Shown: positions 1 through 7,933, counted from the first letter of the stretch. The stretch is 20,000 nucleotides of DNA from Mesostigma viride (GCA_009746045.1 RPFO01001745.1:90001-110000); one strand, 5' to 3'. Notes: a model not told the origin generated them from the letters alone. Program-made: numbers and translations.

Positions 1-527
1 GGAAGGGGGCGGCCATCTACGTCGGCCACAAGCCCTGGCATGCGACCCCCGCGGCCCCAGTGACTCCAGACGCCCCAGCTTAGGGGAATACAGCAGTAGT
101 AGTGTAGAATAGATAGATCGTGGCCATGTACATGTACGCCTCCTACAGGCACTATACCAGCTGAGCCAAGCGCATTATTTAACCATGTACATGTGTGCCT
201 ATGATGTGCGGTGTGCCACACTCCAGATGACGCCTAGTTTTATTTAGTTATGCTGTGCCCATGCATGAGAGCTGCTCTCTGCTGAGATGCCACGCTCTAG
301 CTTTTGTATAGCTATGATGATCTTCCCCATGCACCTATGACGGGCTCCCCTTAGCTGGGCATAGCGTGATAGATCATGAGGGTGCAGGTGCCCTGGTGCA
401 CCTAGAGCAAGTGTCATTTACATTCCCACCCTTGCAGGAAGTAGCTTAGAATGTATTATAGGCCATATGCCCCTTCTCTGGGCTATGTGCTACAGATACT
501 CCCAACGGAGTTATTAATTAATTAATT
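1..527 (+). mobile_element. alpha retroposon copy P: ORF1 3' end, 3' UTR and tail
   Basis: This is the 3' part of an ORF1-only LINE-like element, cut off by the left window edge. Bases 1 to about 112 match the last ORF1 codons of the copy at 930-1778, here with small indels that break the frame. A 3' UTR of about 400 nt follows. It contains the near-palindrome around GAGAGCTGCTCTC and ends in the hairpin ACTCC-CAAC-GGAGT (498-511). A TTAA-repeat tail runs from 512. No RT is seen. The same 3' UTR recurs at 534-929, 5389-5570, 6700-7714, 14815-15745 and 17031-17189, which defines the family. Confidence 0.75.
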
Positions 528-542
528 AGGAACATAACTCCG
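514..542. repeat. left copy of a perfect 29-bp inverted repeat around alpha-Q
   Basis: Bases 514-542 are the exact reverse complement of 1931-1959. The repeat has TTAATTAATTAATTA plus 14 bases of unique alpha 3'-end sequence (GGAACATAACTCCG). The left copy is the natural 3' end and tail of alpha-Q on the minus strand. Confidence 0.92.
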
Positions 543-929
543 TTGGGAGTATATGTAGCACATAGCCCAGAGAAGGGGCATATGAGCCTATAATACATTC
601 TAAGCTACTTCCTGCAAGGGTGGGAATGTAAACAACACTTGATCTAGGTGCACTAGGGCACCTGCACCACCCAGAGTCTCGGGCAACGCCCAGCTAAGGG
701 GAGCCCGTCATAGGTGGGGAAGATCAGCATAGCTATATACAAGAGCTAGAGCGTGGCATCTCAGCAGAGAGCAGCTCTCTGCATGGGCACGGCATAGCTA
801 AATAAAGCTAGACATCATCTGGAGTGTGGCACATCATAGGCACACATGTACATGGCTAAATGAGACTCGTGAGTTGACCAGCTGGTATAGAGCCTGTAGG
901 AGGCTTACATGTACATGGCCACGGTCTAT

Positions 930-1778
930 CTATTCTGCACTACTACTGCTGTATTCCCCTAAGCTGGGGCGTCTGGAGTCGTTGGGGCCGCGGGGGTCGC
1001 CTGCCAGGCCGGGCTTGTGGCCGACGTAGATGGCCGCCCCCTTCCAGTTCACCGGCTGCCCCGCCTTGGTCTGCCGGAGCTGGAGGTAGGTCGGCCATAG
1101 CTCCCGTTGCCGTTGTTGCTGTGCATGCCAGGGTCAAGTCGTCGTCAAGGGTGAAGAGAGTCTTCTCGAGCCGCTTGCGGCGTCGGAGAAAAGAAATCTT
1201 GTCCGCCGGGTTCTTAAAGGTGAGAAGGAGCGGGGGAGCCCCTGCCTTACCCCGCGCACGGGGAAGGCCCGGCCGGTGGGCGACCAGCTCAATCTCACCA
1301 GTAAGGCCCATGCGCGCACGACTAAGAATTTCTCTCTCAAACGCACGTGCAAGCTTCTCGGAATTCTCACCTTCCTCCATGTCGAAGTTCTTGATAATGA
1401 CGTTGAGGCTGCGCTTGGCGAGCTCGGCCTCCTCGCGCAGATCGAGCGTCTGCTGCTGGAGCTGTGCTGCGACGGCGGAGGTGGTGGAGGTGGCGTGCTG
1501 CTTAAGCATGTCCGCCCAGGTCGGGATGGGAGGAGCATCGCCGGCCAGGCCAGCCGGGGCTGGCTTGGCGGCAATGTCCTTCACCGCCTGGGCGGTGAGG
1601 CCTGCGGTGTTTTGCTAGACCTCGATGGCGATTGCATTGTCCTTAAGGCGCTGGTCAATGTCGCGGAGCTGGGCGGTGATGGAGTCGGAGGGGGGGGGGG
1701 GGGGGGAGGCGAGGAGGGTGGCGGTGGGCCGGTGGCGGTGGCGGTGGCGGTGGGGATGGTGGGGAGCTCAGCAGCCAT
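930..1778 (-). pseudogene. LINE ORF1-like protein with RRM-like domain, frameshifted
   Basis: ORF1 proteins of L1-type LINEs are RNA-binding chaperones that coat the element RNA. The reading starts at the ATG at 1778-1776 with a Pro/Ala/Thr-rich stretch. A 17-base G run (1690-1706) then shifts the frame into a coiled-coil-like segment (ITAQLRDIDQRL). An in-frame TAG lies at 1617-1615. The RRM-like core follows, with NVIIKNFDMEE, IELVAHRPG, LLLTFKNPADK and RRRKRLEKTLFTLDDDLT, the usual order for L1 ORF1. A one-base shift after DDDLTLA (near 1125) restores a C-terminal segment RELWPTYLQLRQTK and then AAIYVGHKPG, ending in TAG at 932-930. The C-terminal codons lie inside the inverted repeat. Two frameshifts and one stop make this copy dead unless the G run is a sequencing error. 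Confidence 0.7.
1690..1706. repeat. 17-base G homopolymer in the ORF1 proline stretch
   Basis: An uninterrupted run of 17 G (C on the coding strand) encodes poly-proline. It separates the two frames of ORF1, so slippage or miscounting here decides whether the N-terminal part joins the coiled coil. A GGTGGC repeat lies beside it (1724-1753). Confidence 0.9.
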
Positions 1779-1930
1779 GCAGCTTACGACCCAAAGCTTG
1801 CATTTCGCAAGCAAGGGGCGCAACGTGCTGTGAGAGGTGGTGGAGGAGGGTGAATTCGCCCAAGGGGACGGGTTGCCAGAGTTCCGCGGAAGAACGCTTA
1901 AGGATGGAAAAGAGGGCGGCAAGCTGAAGG

Positions 1931-1959
1931 CGGAGTTATGTTCCTAATTAATTAATTAA
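1931..1959. repeat. right copy of the 29-bp inverted repeat (inverted alpha 3' cap)
   Basis: Here the 14-nt alpha terminus and the TTAA tail appear in plus orientation at the 5' side of alpha-Q. The element is therefore bounded by outward-facing copies of its own 3' end. It could be a minute 5'-truncated insertion, a product of 5' inversion during target-primed reverse transcription, or a functional terminal repeat. Confidence 0.9.
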
Positions 1960-2084
1960 TGGTACGCAAGGATAGATGGCAAGTGGTGATGAAGGAGACC
2001 ACCCCCAAGTCTCGGTGGGGGCTCCGCGTGTGCCCGCGTATGGCATTCACAGCGATTCGGGCCGTGGTGCCCACAACCCTGTAA
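1959..2084 (+). pseudogene. beta RT C-terminal fragment (~126 bp)
   Basis: In plus orientation this encodes VRKDRWQVVMKETTPK and then diverges. It matches the extreme C-terminus of the beta RT at 2256-4097. It stops at the CCCTGTAA just before the beta stop codon and is flanked on both sides by TTAATTAA repeats. Neither the 5' nor the 3' end of the element is present, so this is a fragment captured between two tails. Confidence 0.8.
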
Positions 2085-2160
2085 TTAATTAATTAATAGA
2101 CACGTGACTGCGTCACGTGAGCATAAGTCCTCAGTGGGAGGGGAACATGGGATGGAAGGG
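2085..2160 (-). mobile_element. beta 3'-end fragment, near-perfect direct duplicate of 2161-2237
   Basis: Read on the minus strand, this short piece is the last ~75 nt of beta. It ends in the perfect hairpin CACGTGAC-GCA-GTCACGTG (2119-2101) and a TTAA tail. It is almost identical to the neighbouring 2161-2237, so it is recent. It may be a severely 5'-truncated insertion into the neighbouring tail or a tandem duplication. Confidence 0.75.
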
Positions 2161-4100
2161 ATTAATTAATTAATTAATAGACACGTGACTGCGTCACGTG
2201 AGCATAAGTCCTCAGTGGGAGGGGAACATGGGATGGAATGGATGGTATAAGCTACCTAGGTCCTAGTTACAGGGGTGTGGGCACCGCGGCCCGAATCGCT
2301 ATGAATGCCATACTTGGTCACACGCGGAGCCCCCACAGGCTTGGGGGTGGTCTCCTTCATCACTACTTGCCATCTATCCTTGCGCACCATCTGCCTCCAT
2401 GTTACAGACAAACCAGGAGGCTGCCCGGGGGTGAGCCCGTCACGTCTAGTGTAGCACATGTCCATGCCGAGTCTATCACGAAAAGTCCACGGGTGGCGGC
2501 CCTGCCGCGCGCGGCCGGGGGCACGCCAGGTGAGGACATATCGCCCAGGCTGGGCGGGCTTGGTGCCAGCTAGTCTATCTGATGTATCTACCTGATCTGT
2601 GCGGGCCAGGTGCCCGGCTAGGCCCAGGCGCCTGTGCCTAATAATGTGGGAAACATAGGGCAAATCAGCGTACAAATCCTCATTACCAACGTGCAAACCA
2701 AGGGGGATGTTAAGGGCCTTGCGCAGCATCTTGGTGACGGCGCCGTCGAGTCGTTGCTCCAGCTCCTGCATCAGTGTCCAGGTCTCGGCGCCGTAGGTCA
2801 GGATCGTCAGAATGACGACCTTGAAGAGGTCACGCTTGACGATCCGGGGTACTAGGGCGGGGTTGCTCCACCAGCGGCGGTGGTCATGGAGGTGCGCCCA
2901 CGCCATGCCGATCCGTGTCGTCATGTCGTCCTCGCAGTTGGGAAGCCAACTGCCGAGCAGCTTGAAGCGGCCTGAAGGAGGGTAGTTGACCTCGGCATCG
3001 TCTAAGAGGCGGAGTGTGGGTGGGGGCCCTGCCATGCCGAGGGCCAGGGCCTCCGTTTTGGGGCTGATTTCTAGACCAACCGCCCGAGCCTCGAGCGCCA
3101 CGCAGTCCAGCCAAAGTTGGGCAGACTCCGGCTTCTCGATTAGCGTGATGTCGTCGGCATAAATGAGGTCAGCTAGTAAATTCTGCTGGTTAGTCGGCCC
3201 CCCTTCCCCAAGCTCGTTCGTGATCGCTACGCCAGGGGCACGGCCTGCAATGCTAGCAAAGCGAGCACGTGCCTGGTGCATAACATAATCCACGACAATA
3301 ATAAACAGGTACGGCGACAGGACGCAACCCTGCCAGACGCCGGTCTGCAGTGGGCAGGGCGGGGTAATGCCGTGTTGAGTGCGCACCGAAGTGGTCGACC
3401 CCTCATACAGCGTGCGGATGACGGTAATCAGGGGAGTGGGGACGCGAGCGCGAGCAAGTACAGCCCATAGAGCGTCCCAGAGGACAGAATCAAAAGCCTT
3501 GATGAAGTCGACGAAGATCAGGATGGCGGGAAACTCACCAGGTTGCAGGAGAGCGATTTCCTCGAAGAGGCGACGCGCGACGAAGATGGCCATGACGGTG
3601 TTGCGCCCAGGACGGAAGCCCATTTGACTTTCCCCAAGGTGACAGTCGAGAGCAGAACGAAGGCGGTTGAGGATCATGCGCATGAACAACTTGAGTGCGG
3701 CGCTCTGGATGCAGACTCCTCTGTAGTTGGCGGGGTCGTCAGGGGAACCTTTGTTTTTGTATGTACAGCATAATACGGTAGCTGTGCTGCCACTCAGGAA
3801 TCGGCGGCGCGTCGGCAAGCAGGATCCGGTTGCAGACGTCAAGCAGGAACCCCGTGAGCGCCGTCAGTTTAATCACCGGGGCTGGGAGCTGGTCAGGTCC
3901 AACGGCGGCGTAGAAGCGGAGTTGCTTGGCGGCGGTGCTCAGCTCGAGCTCGGTGAACGGCGGGAGCTCGTTGGGGTCGGCCAGGGGTTCCGTCAGGGCT
4001 GGGTACGTGTAGTCCTGCTCAGCGGCGGGCGGCGTGGGCGGCGCAGGGACGTCCGCCGGTGCTACTGCCAGGCGTGCGGCCGCCAGAGGGCCAAGCGAAG
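2161..4100 (-). mobile_element. beta non-LTR retrotransposon, 5'-truncated, with TTAA tail
   Basis: On the minus strand this runs from a truncated 5' end at 4100 through a long RT open frame to a ~75-nt 3' UTR. It ends in the hairpin CACGTGAC-GCA-GTCACGTG (2200-2182), and the tail is TTAA repeats (2161-2178). There is no LTR, integrase or poly(A). The 5' junction at 4100/4101 is fused to the truncated 3' UTR of another beta copy. No endonuclease domain is present, as expected for 5' truncation. Confidence 0.8.
2256..4097 (-). pseudogene. beta reverse transcriptase (non-LTR type), 5'-truncated and frameshifted
   Basis: The enzyme would copy the element RNA at a nicked genomic target. The open frame from 3842 to 2256 encodes 528 codons. 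Numbered from 3842, the RT motifs are YKNKGS and NYRGV (28-43), FRPGRNTV (76-83), FVDFIKAFD with the motif A Asp (110-118), GVWQGCVLSP (168-177), YADD (228-231), a GLEISPKTEA thumb-side motif and LLGSW. A C-terminal YGAETWTL and RRLGLAGHLAR region follows, common in non-LTR RTs. Upstream, in another frame, lies FTELELSTAAKQLRF with AVGPDQLPAPV, the usual linker before RT motif 1. The shift is caused by a tandem TGTA duplication at 3758-3765; with a single TGTA unit the frames would be continuous. The stop is TAG at 2258-2256. Only this 4-bp duplication and the 5' truncation disable it. Confidence 0.88.
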
Positions 4101-4827
4101 GGATGGTGTAAGCTATCTAGGTCCTAGTTACAGGGGTGTGGGCACCGCGGCCCGAATCGCTATATATGAATGCCATACTTGGTCACACGCGGAGCCCCCA
4201 CAGGCTTGGGGGTGCCGGTCTCCTTCATCACTACTTGCCATCTATCCTTGCGCACCATCTGCCTCCATATTACAGACAAACCAGGAGGATGCCCGGGTGT
4301 GAGCCCGTCACGTCTAGTGTAGCACATGTCCATGCCGAGTCTATCACGAAAAGTCCACGGGTGGCGGCCCTGCCGCGCGCGGCCGGGGGCACGCCAGGTG
4401 AGGACATATCGCCCAGGCTGGGCGGGCTTGGTGCCAGCTAGTCTATCTGATGTATCTACCTGATCTGTGCGGGCCAGGTGCCCGGCTAGGCCCAGGCGCC
4501 TGTGCCTAATAATGTGGGAAACATAGGGCAAATCAGCGTACAAATCCTCATTACCAACGTGCAAACCAAAGGGGATGTTAAGGGCCTTGCGCAGCATCTT
4601 GGTGACGGCGCCGTCGAGTCGTTGGCTCCAGCTCCTGCATCAGTGTCCAGGTCTCGGCGCCGTAGGTCAGGATCGTCAGAATGACGACCTTGAAGAGGTC
4701 ACGCTTGACGATCCGGGGTAGGGCGGGGTTGCTCCACCAGCGGCGGTGGTCATAAAGGTGCGCCCACGCCATGCCGATCCGTGTCTGCCTCCCTATTACA
4801 GACAAACCAGGAGGCTGCCCGGGTGTG
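4101..4827 (-). pseudogene. second beta RT copy, C-terminal part only
   Basis: This segment closely repeats the 3' third of the beta RT. On the minus strand it begins near TRIGMAWAHLYDH, passes YGAETWTLMQELE and MLRKALNIPFG, and ends in MKETGTPKPVGAPRV. It has an extra G at about 4625 that shifts the frame, a missing codon near 4720 and a TATA expansion near 4161 that gives an early stop. The 3' UTR is cut at 4101 and joined to the start of the beta copy at 4100. At the other side, 4787-4827 is another piece of beta C-terminal code (LTPGQPPG region), so the 5' side is rearranged. Confidence 0.82.
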
Positions 4828-4945
4828 ACAACCCTGTAACTAGGACCTAGATAGCTTACATCATCCATTCCATCCCATGTTCCCCTCCCACTGAGGACTT
4901 CTGCTCACGTGACGCAGTCACGTGTCTATTAACTAATTAATTAAT
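4828..4945 (+). mobile_element. inverted beta 3' end (cap) with hairpin and TTAA tail
   Basis: In plus orientation this carries the last codons, 3' UTR, terminal hairpin (4906-4924) and TTAA tail of beta. It is the inverted, roughly 95% identical counterpart (by eye) of 2163-2272. The whole beta array 2161-4945 is therefore bounded by outward-facing beta 3' ends, as alpha-Q is bounded by alpha ends. Confidence 0.85.
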
Positions 4946-4955
4946 TGATTCTCCA

Positions 4956-5171
4956 TAGACTAATGGTTCTTTTTCTTCTTGTTTTGGGCGGACGTACCCG
5001 ACTTTATAACGTATCCGTCTGACATTGTCCGCTGGATCCAGGATCCAACGCTCCATACTGCCCCCCTATAGCTTTTTTACTTTTCGGATGGTCCCTTCGT
5101 TTCTGACGTCTTGGGGAGACGTCCACTTGGGGAATGCAGTGCTCCGTGGTCCCCCAACGGGGACACTAGAC
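4956..5171 (+). mobile_element. possible short non-autonomous element (delta)
   Basis: This ~215-bp non-coding segment lies between TTAA tracts. It ends in a hairpin GTCCCC-CAAC-GGGGAC (5149-5164) followed by TTAA repeats, the same layout as alpha and gamma. TAGACTAAT occurs at both edges (4957-4965 and about 5166-5174) and could be a target duplication. It contains a perfect GACGTC inverted pair around 5106-5124. No coding potential was seen. It could also be ordinary sequence that happens to sit next to a tail. Confidence 0.4.
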
Positions 5172-5344
5172 TAATTAATTAATTAATTAACTGAATTAAT
5201 GAATTAATGAATTAATGAGTTAATTAATTAATTAATTAATTAATTAATTAATTAATTGATTAATTAATTAATCAATCAATCAATTAATTAATTAATTAAT
5301 TAATTAATTAATTAATTAATTAATTAATTAATTAATTAATTAAT
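5172..5344. repeat. (TTAA)n low-complexity tract, ~170 bp
   Basis: Nearly pure AATTAATT repeats with a few GAATTAAT variants near the left end. Shorter tracts of the same unit end most retroposon copies in the window, so this looks like an expanded or repeatedly targeted tail. It is self-complementary and could form cruciforms. Confidence 0.95.
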
Positions 5345-5388
5345 GTGAGACAACTAGTCTGGCCGTCTGACAAGGAGCGTAGCGCTTG

Positions 5389-5570
5389 AATTGAATTGTA
5401 ACATAACTCCGTTGGGAGTATATGTAGCACATAGCCCTTGAGAAAGGGGCATATGGCCTATCATACATCCTAAGCTACTTCCTGCAAGGGTGGGGATGTA
5501 AAGGACCCTTGCTCTAGGTGCACCAGGGCACTTGCATCCCCATGATCTTCAAGCTATGCCCAGCGAAGGG
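5389..5570 (-). mobile_element. alpha 3' UTR fragment with 10-bp target duplication
   Basis: Minus-oriented alpha 3' end of about 180 nt with the hairpin at 5419-5406 and a short AATTC-type tail. It is flanked by GTAGCGCTTG at 5379-5388 and 5571-5580. It is 5'-truncated and non-coding. Confidence 0.8.
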
Positions 5571-5585
5571 GTAGCGCTTGGTCAT

Positions 5586-5702
5586 TAATTAATTAATTAA
5601 TTAATAGACACGTGACTGCGTCACGTGAGCATGAGTCCTCAGTGGGAGGGGAACATGGGATGGAATGGATGGTGTAAGCTATCTAGGTCCCGCGAGGAGC
5701 GA
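5586..5702 (-). mobile_element. beta 3'-end fragment with 13-bp target duplication
   Basis: Minus-oriented beta 3' end of about 117 nt: a few non-beta bases at its 5' junction, then the beta 3' UTR, the hairpin (5627-5609) and a TTAA tail. AGCGCTTGGTCAT flanks it at 5573-5585 and 5703-5715. Its target overlaps the target of the adjacent alpha fragment. Confidence 0.85.
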
Positions 5703-6346
5703 AGCGCTTGGTCATATTGCGGTAAAACATTGCTTTTCTCCGAGCACATTCAGACCCGGCTGGACTGTCTGGGCCTAGAGGCAAGGGCGGTGGGGTTGGA
5801 GATGAGCACTTGTCAAAACTGAGGCGATGGTGATTGGGGCCTCCAGTACACCGCCGCTGCCGCGCCTGCTCGACGGGACGGAGAGCCCGTTCCGCGATCA
5901 CTTCAAACTGTTGGGGAGTTGGCTCCCTGACACCGCAGACGATGTGGACATCCGCATCGGCCTGGCCTGGGCCAGGCTCCGTTCGCTCAACACCTACTGG
6001 CGCTCGAAGGGCCTGGGCGAGCACTGCAAGCGCATGCTCTTCAAGGTCCTCGTCCTCACGGTGCTCACGTATGGCGCCGAGGCGTGGACAATCTGTGCAC
6101 CCACACTGGCAGCTAAGCTCGACGGCATGGTTTACAGGATGCTCCGACAGGTCCTGAACGTAGGGTTTTCCAAGCGCCCGTCATTTGAGTCTTTGTATCA
6201 GGGTATGCCTCGTATTTTGGACGAGATTAGGCAGCGTAGGATAGCATTTGTAGGACACCTTGCTCGAACCAGCCAGGTCGACACAGCCCTTGGTCTGGCA
6301 GGCCACCAGCGGCTTGGTCAGCCAGGGCGGCATATTCTGACCTGGC

Positions 6347-6564
6347 ATCACTCCCCGGAAAGGAGAACTTTTGCGGATGACTGTAGGTGTAAGTTGGCGA
6401 TGCCCTAGGATCCGGAGACGTCCGTCCTATAGTCAGCGAATGTTGGTGCGAGAGGTCCCCAGTTCGATTCCGGTCGGATTCATTTGCAGATCGCGTTTTC
6501 CGCGTTTTCCGCGGACCGGCCCTGAACGCAAATGGTTTTCACCTTTGCGGCGTGCCAAATCAGA
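6347..6564 (+). mobile_element. tRNA-derived SINE, monomer (module A), 15-bp target duplication
   Basis: This 218-bp insertion in the gamma RT is flanked by ATATTCTGACCTGGC at 6332-6346 and 6565-6579. The intact gamma copy has a single site there (near 17780). It contains GGTGCGAGAGGTCCC followed by the perfect B-box core GTTCGATTC (6462-6470), which resembles the 3' half of tRNA-Pro. It ends TCAGA without a poly(A) tail. Confidence 0.88.
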
Positions 6565-6699
6565 ATATTCTGACCTGGCCTGGCCCTGGGCAAGGGCATT
6601 CCAAAAAGGGTAGGGAAACATGTCACGAACTACATCCAGATGTTGCTGGACGACCTAGTGGTCCCAGCCCAGTTTGAACACCGCATCCACTCTCTCTCC

Positions 6700-7714
6700 A
6701 GACGCATCCACTCCAGACGATGCCTAGTTTTATTTAGTAATGCTGTGCCCATGCAGAGAGCTGCTCTCTGCTGAGATGCCACGCTCTAGTTTTTGTATAG
6801 CCATGATGATCTTCCCCCTCACAGGCATGCTCCCCCCTTACCCGGGCATAGCGTGATACCGCAGACACGTGTGTAGTACTCCTACACACAGATCTCGAGT
6901 GATTTATCTAGTACCAAATCCGAAAGGCTTGCATCACTCCCCGGACAGGAGCACTTTTGCGGATGACTGTAGGTGTAAGTTGGCGATGCCATGGTAACCG
7001 GAGACGTCCGTCCTATAGTCAGCAAAATTGGTGCGAGAGGTCCCCAGTTCGATTCCGGTCGGATTCATTTGCAGATCGCGTTTTCCGCGTTTTCCGCGGC
7101 CCGGCACTGAACGCAAAGGTTTTCACCTTTGCGGCGTGCCTGATCAGAATATACGCTTGGCTGATTTCGATAGTACCGGCTACGCCCCCTTCTCAAGAAG
7201 GTTTCAGCCGTGTTCAGCCCGTCTCACGGTGCGAGACTGAACAAGTCTCGCGTGCAGACACGTGTGTAGTACTCCTACACACAGATCTCGAGTGATTTAT
7301 CTAGTACCAAATCCGAAAGGCTTGCATCACTCCCCGGACAGGAGCACTTTTGCGGATGACTGTAGGTGTAAGTTGGCGATGCCATGGTAACCGGAGACGT
7401 CCGTCCTATAGTCAGCAAAATTGGTGCGAGAGGTCCCCAGTTCGATTCCGGTCGGATTCATTTGCAGATCGCGTTTTCCGCGTTTTCCGCGGCCCGGCAC
7501 TGAACGCAAAGGTTTTCACCTTTGCGGCGTGCCTGATCAGAATAGCGTGATAGACCATGAGGGTGCGGGTGCCCTGGTGCACTTAGAGCAGGGGTAGCTT
7601 ACATTCCCACCCTTGCATGAAGTAGCCTAGAATGTAGACCTGATGATGTAGCCCTATGCCCCTTCTCAGGGCTATGTGCTACATCTACTCCCAACGGAGT
7701 GATGTTGATAATTA
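6700..7714 (+). mobile_element. alpha 3' UTR fragment in gamma RT, 15-bp target duplication
   Basis: Plus-oriented alpha 3' UTR, 5'-truncated, ending in the hairpin 7687-7700 and a short GATAATTA tail. ATCCACTCTCTCTCC flanks it at 6685-6699 and 7715-7729. A composite SINE splits it at 6858/7542. The alpha sequence alone is about 320 nt. Confidence 0.88.
6859..7541 (+). mobile_element. composite SINE (partial B, A, B, A), 11-bp target duplication
   Basis: ATAGCGTGATA flanks the insertion at 6848-6858 and 7542-7552. The body is a tandem repeat with a 393-bp period: 6861-7148 repeats at 7254-7541, identical as far as checked. Module A (6933-7148 and 7326-7541) carries the tRNA-Pro-like core with B-boxes at 7047-7055 and 7440-7448. 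Near its end is a perfect 9-bp hairpin, CGCAAAGGT/ACCTTTGCG with loop TTTC (7112-7133 and 7505-7526). Module B (7149-7325) has three strong hairpins. The 3' end TCAGA is the same as in the other SINE copies, whereas the 5' end differs. Confidence 0.88.
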
Positions 7715-7933
7715 ATCCACTCTCTCTCCCTTCTTTGGACTGCCATGCAGAACAAGACGCGGTGGCAGAAGATTGTCAAGGCTCACACGCCAGCCTCTGT
7801 GGGCAAGCCACCTCCCCCCAAGCGGAGGAGGCGTTTTGATGAGTAGTGTAGTTAGGATTTTCTAGACTAGACAGCTTAGAGTTAGGTTAGTTCGATTACG
7901 CGGCTCCTTCCACCCCACCCATCCATCAAGAAA

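Larger units (their letters stand above)
1..1045. repeat. ~1 kb inverted repeat (two alpha ends tail to tail)
   Basis: Bases 1-514 are the reverse complement of 534-1045 with scattered substitutions and small indels. For example, the first nine bases GGAAGGGGG pair with CCCCCTTCC ending at 1045. The arms are separated by only about 20 bp of TTAATTAA sequence. The left arm stops at the window edge, so the repeat may be longer. The simplest reading is two alpha elements inserted tail to tail, one into the tail of the other. A single transcript across it would form a long hairpin. Confidence 0.88.
528..1930 (-). mobile_element. alpha retroposon copy Q (ORF1-only, HAL1-like)
   Basis: Read on the minus strand, the element has a short leader, a broken ORF1 (1778 to 930), a ~400-nt 3' UTR, the terminal hairpin ACTCC-CAAC-GGAGT (550-537) and a TTAA tail. 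There is no RT or endonuclease. The architecture resembles mammalian half-L1 (HAL1) elements, which keep only ORF1. The 3' terminus is nearly the same as that of the gamma RT elements (7934-7969 and 17408-17443), so mobilisation in trans by gamma RT is inferred. The element is bounded by a perfect 29-bp inverted repeat. Confidence 0.65.
5741..7846 (+). pseudogene. gamma reverse transcriptase, C-terminal half, interrupted
   Basis: The sequence starts downstream of the YADD catalytic motif, at EHIQTRLDCLGLEARAVGLE. A 4-nt insertion near 5810 shifts it into the frame that begins MVIGASSTPP at 5827. That frame carries KLLGSWLPDTADDVD, LTYGAEAWT, MLRQVLNVGF and RQRRIAFVGHLARTSQVDT. After ILTW it is broken by the SINE at 6347, resumes at 6580 (clear by VVPAQFE), is broken again by alpha at 6700, and resumes at 7730 (LDCHAEQD-like frame, then RWQKIVKAHTPA). 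It ends RRFDE and TAG at 7844-7846. Without palm motifs A and C it cannot be an active RT. Confidence 0.88.

Noticed and set aside
1276-1833. 185-codon plus-strand frame rich in glycine
   Set aside because: It is antisense to ORF1, and its glycine runs are the reverse of the poly-proline and G-run region.
514-1959. piggyBac-type transposon, because of TTAA at the ends and inverted repeats
   Set aside because: No transposase is present. The TTAA occurs as long tandem tails after RNA-like 3' hairpins, and the enclosed code is a LINE ORF1.
5172-5344. CRISPR array
   Set aside because: The repeats are 4-8 bp simple sequence with no unique spacers, in eukaryotic DNA.
6445-6483. A functional tRNA-Pro gene
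   Set aside because: Only the 3' half and B-box are well preserved. The anticodon loop and A-box are degenerate and the unit is repeated inside target-duplicated insertions, so it is SINE sequence.
7149-7325. Hammerhead ribozyme (retrozyme) in module B
   Set aside because: A CTGAT and a CGAAA are present, but the CTGATGA core and the required three-stem order were not found on either strand.
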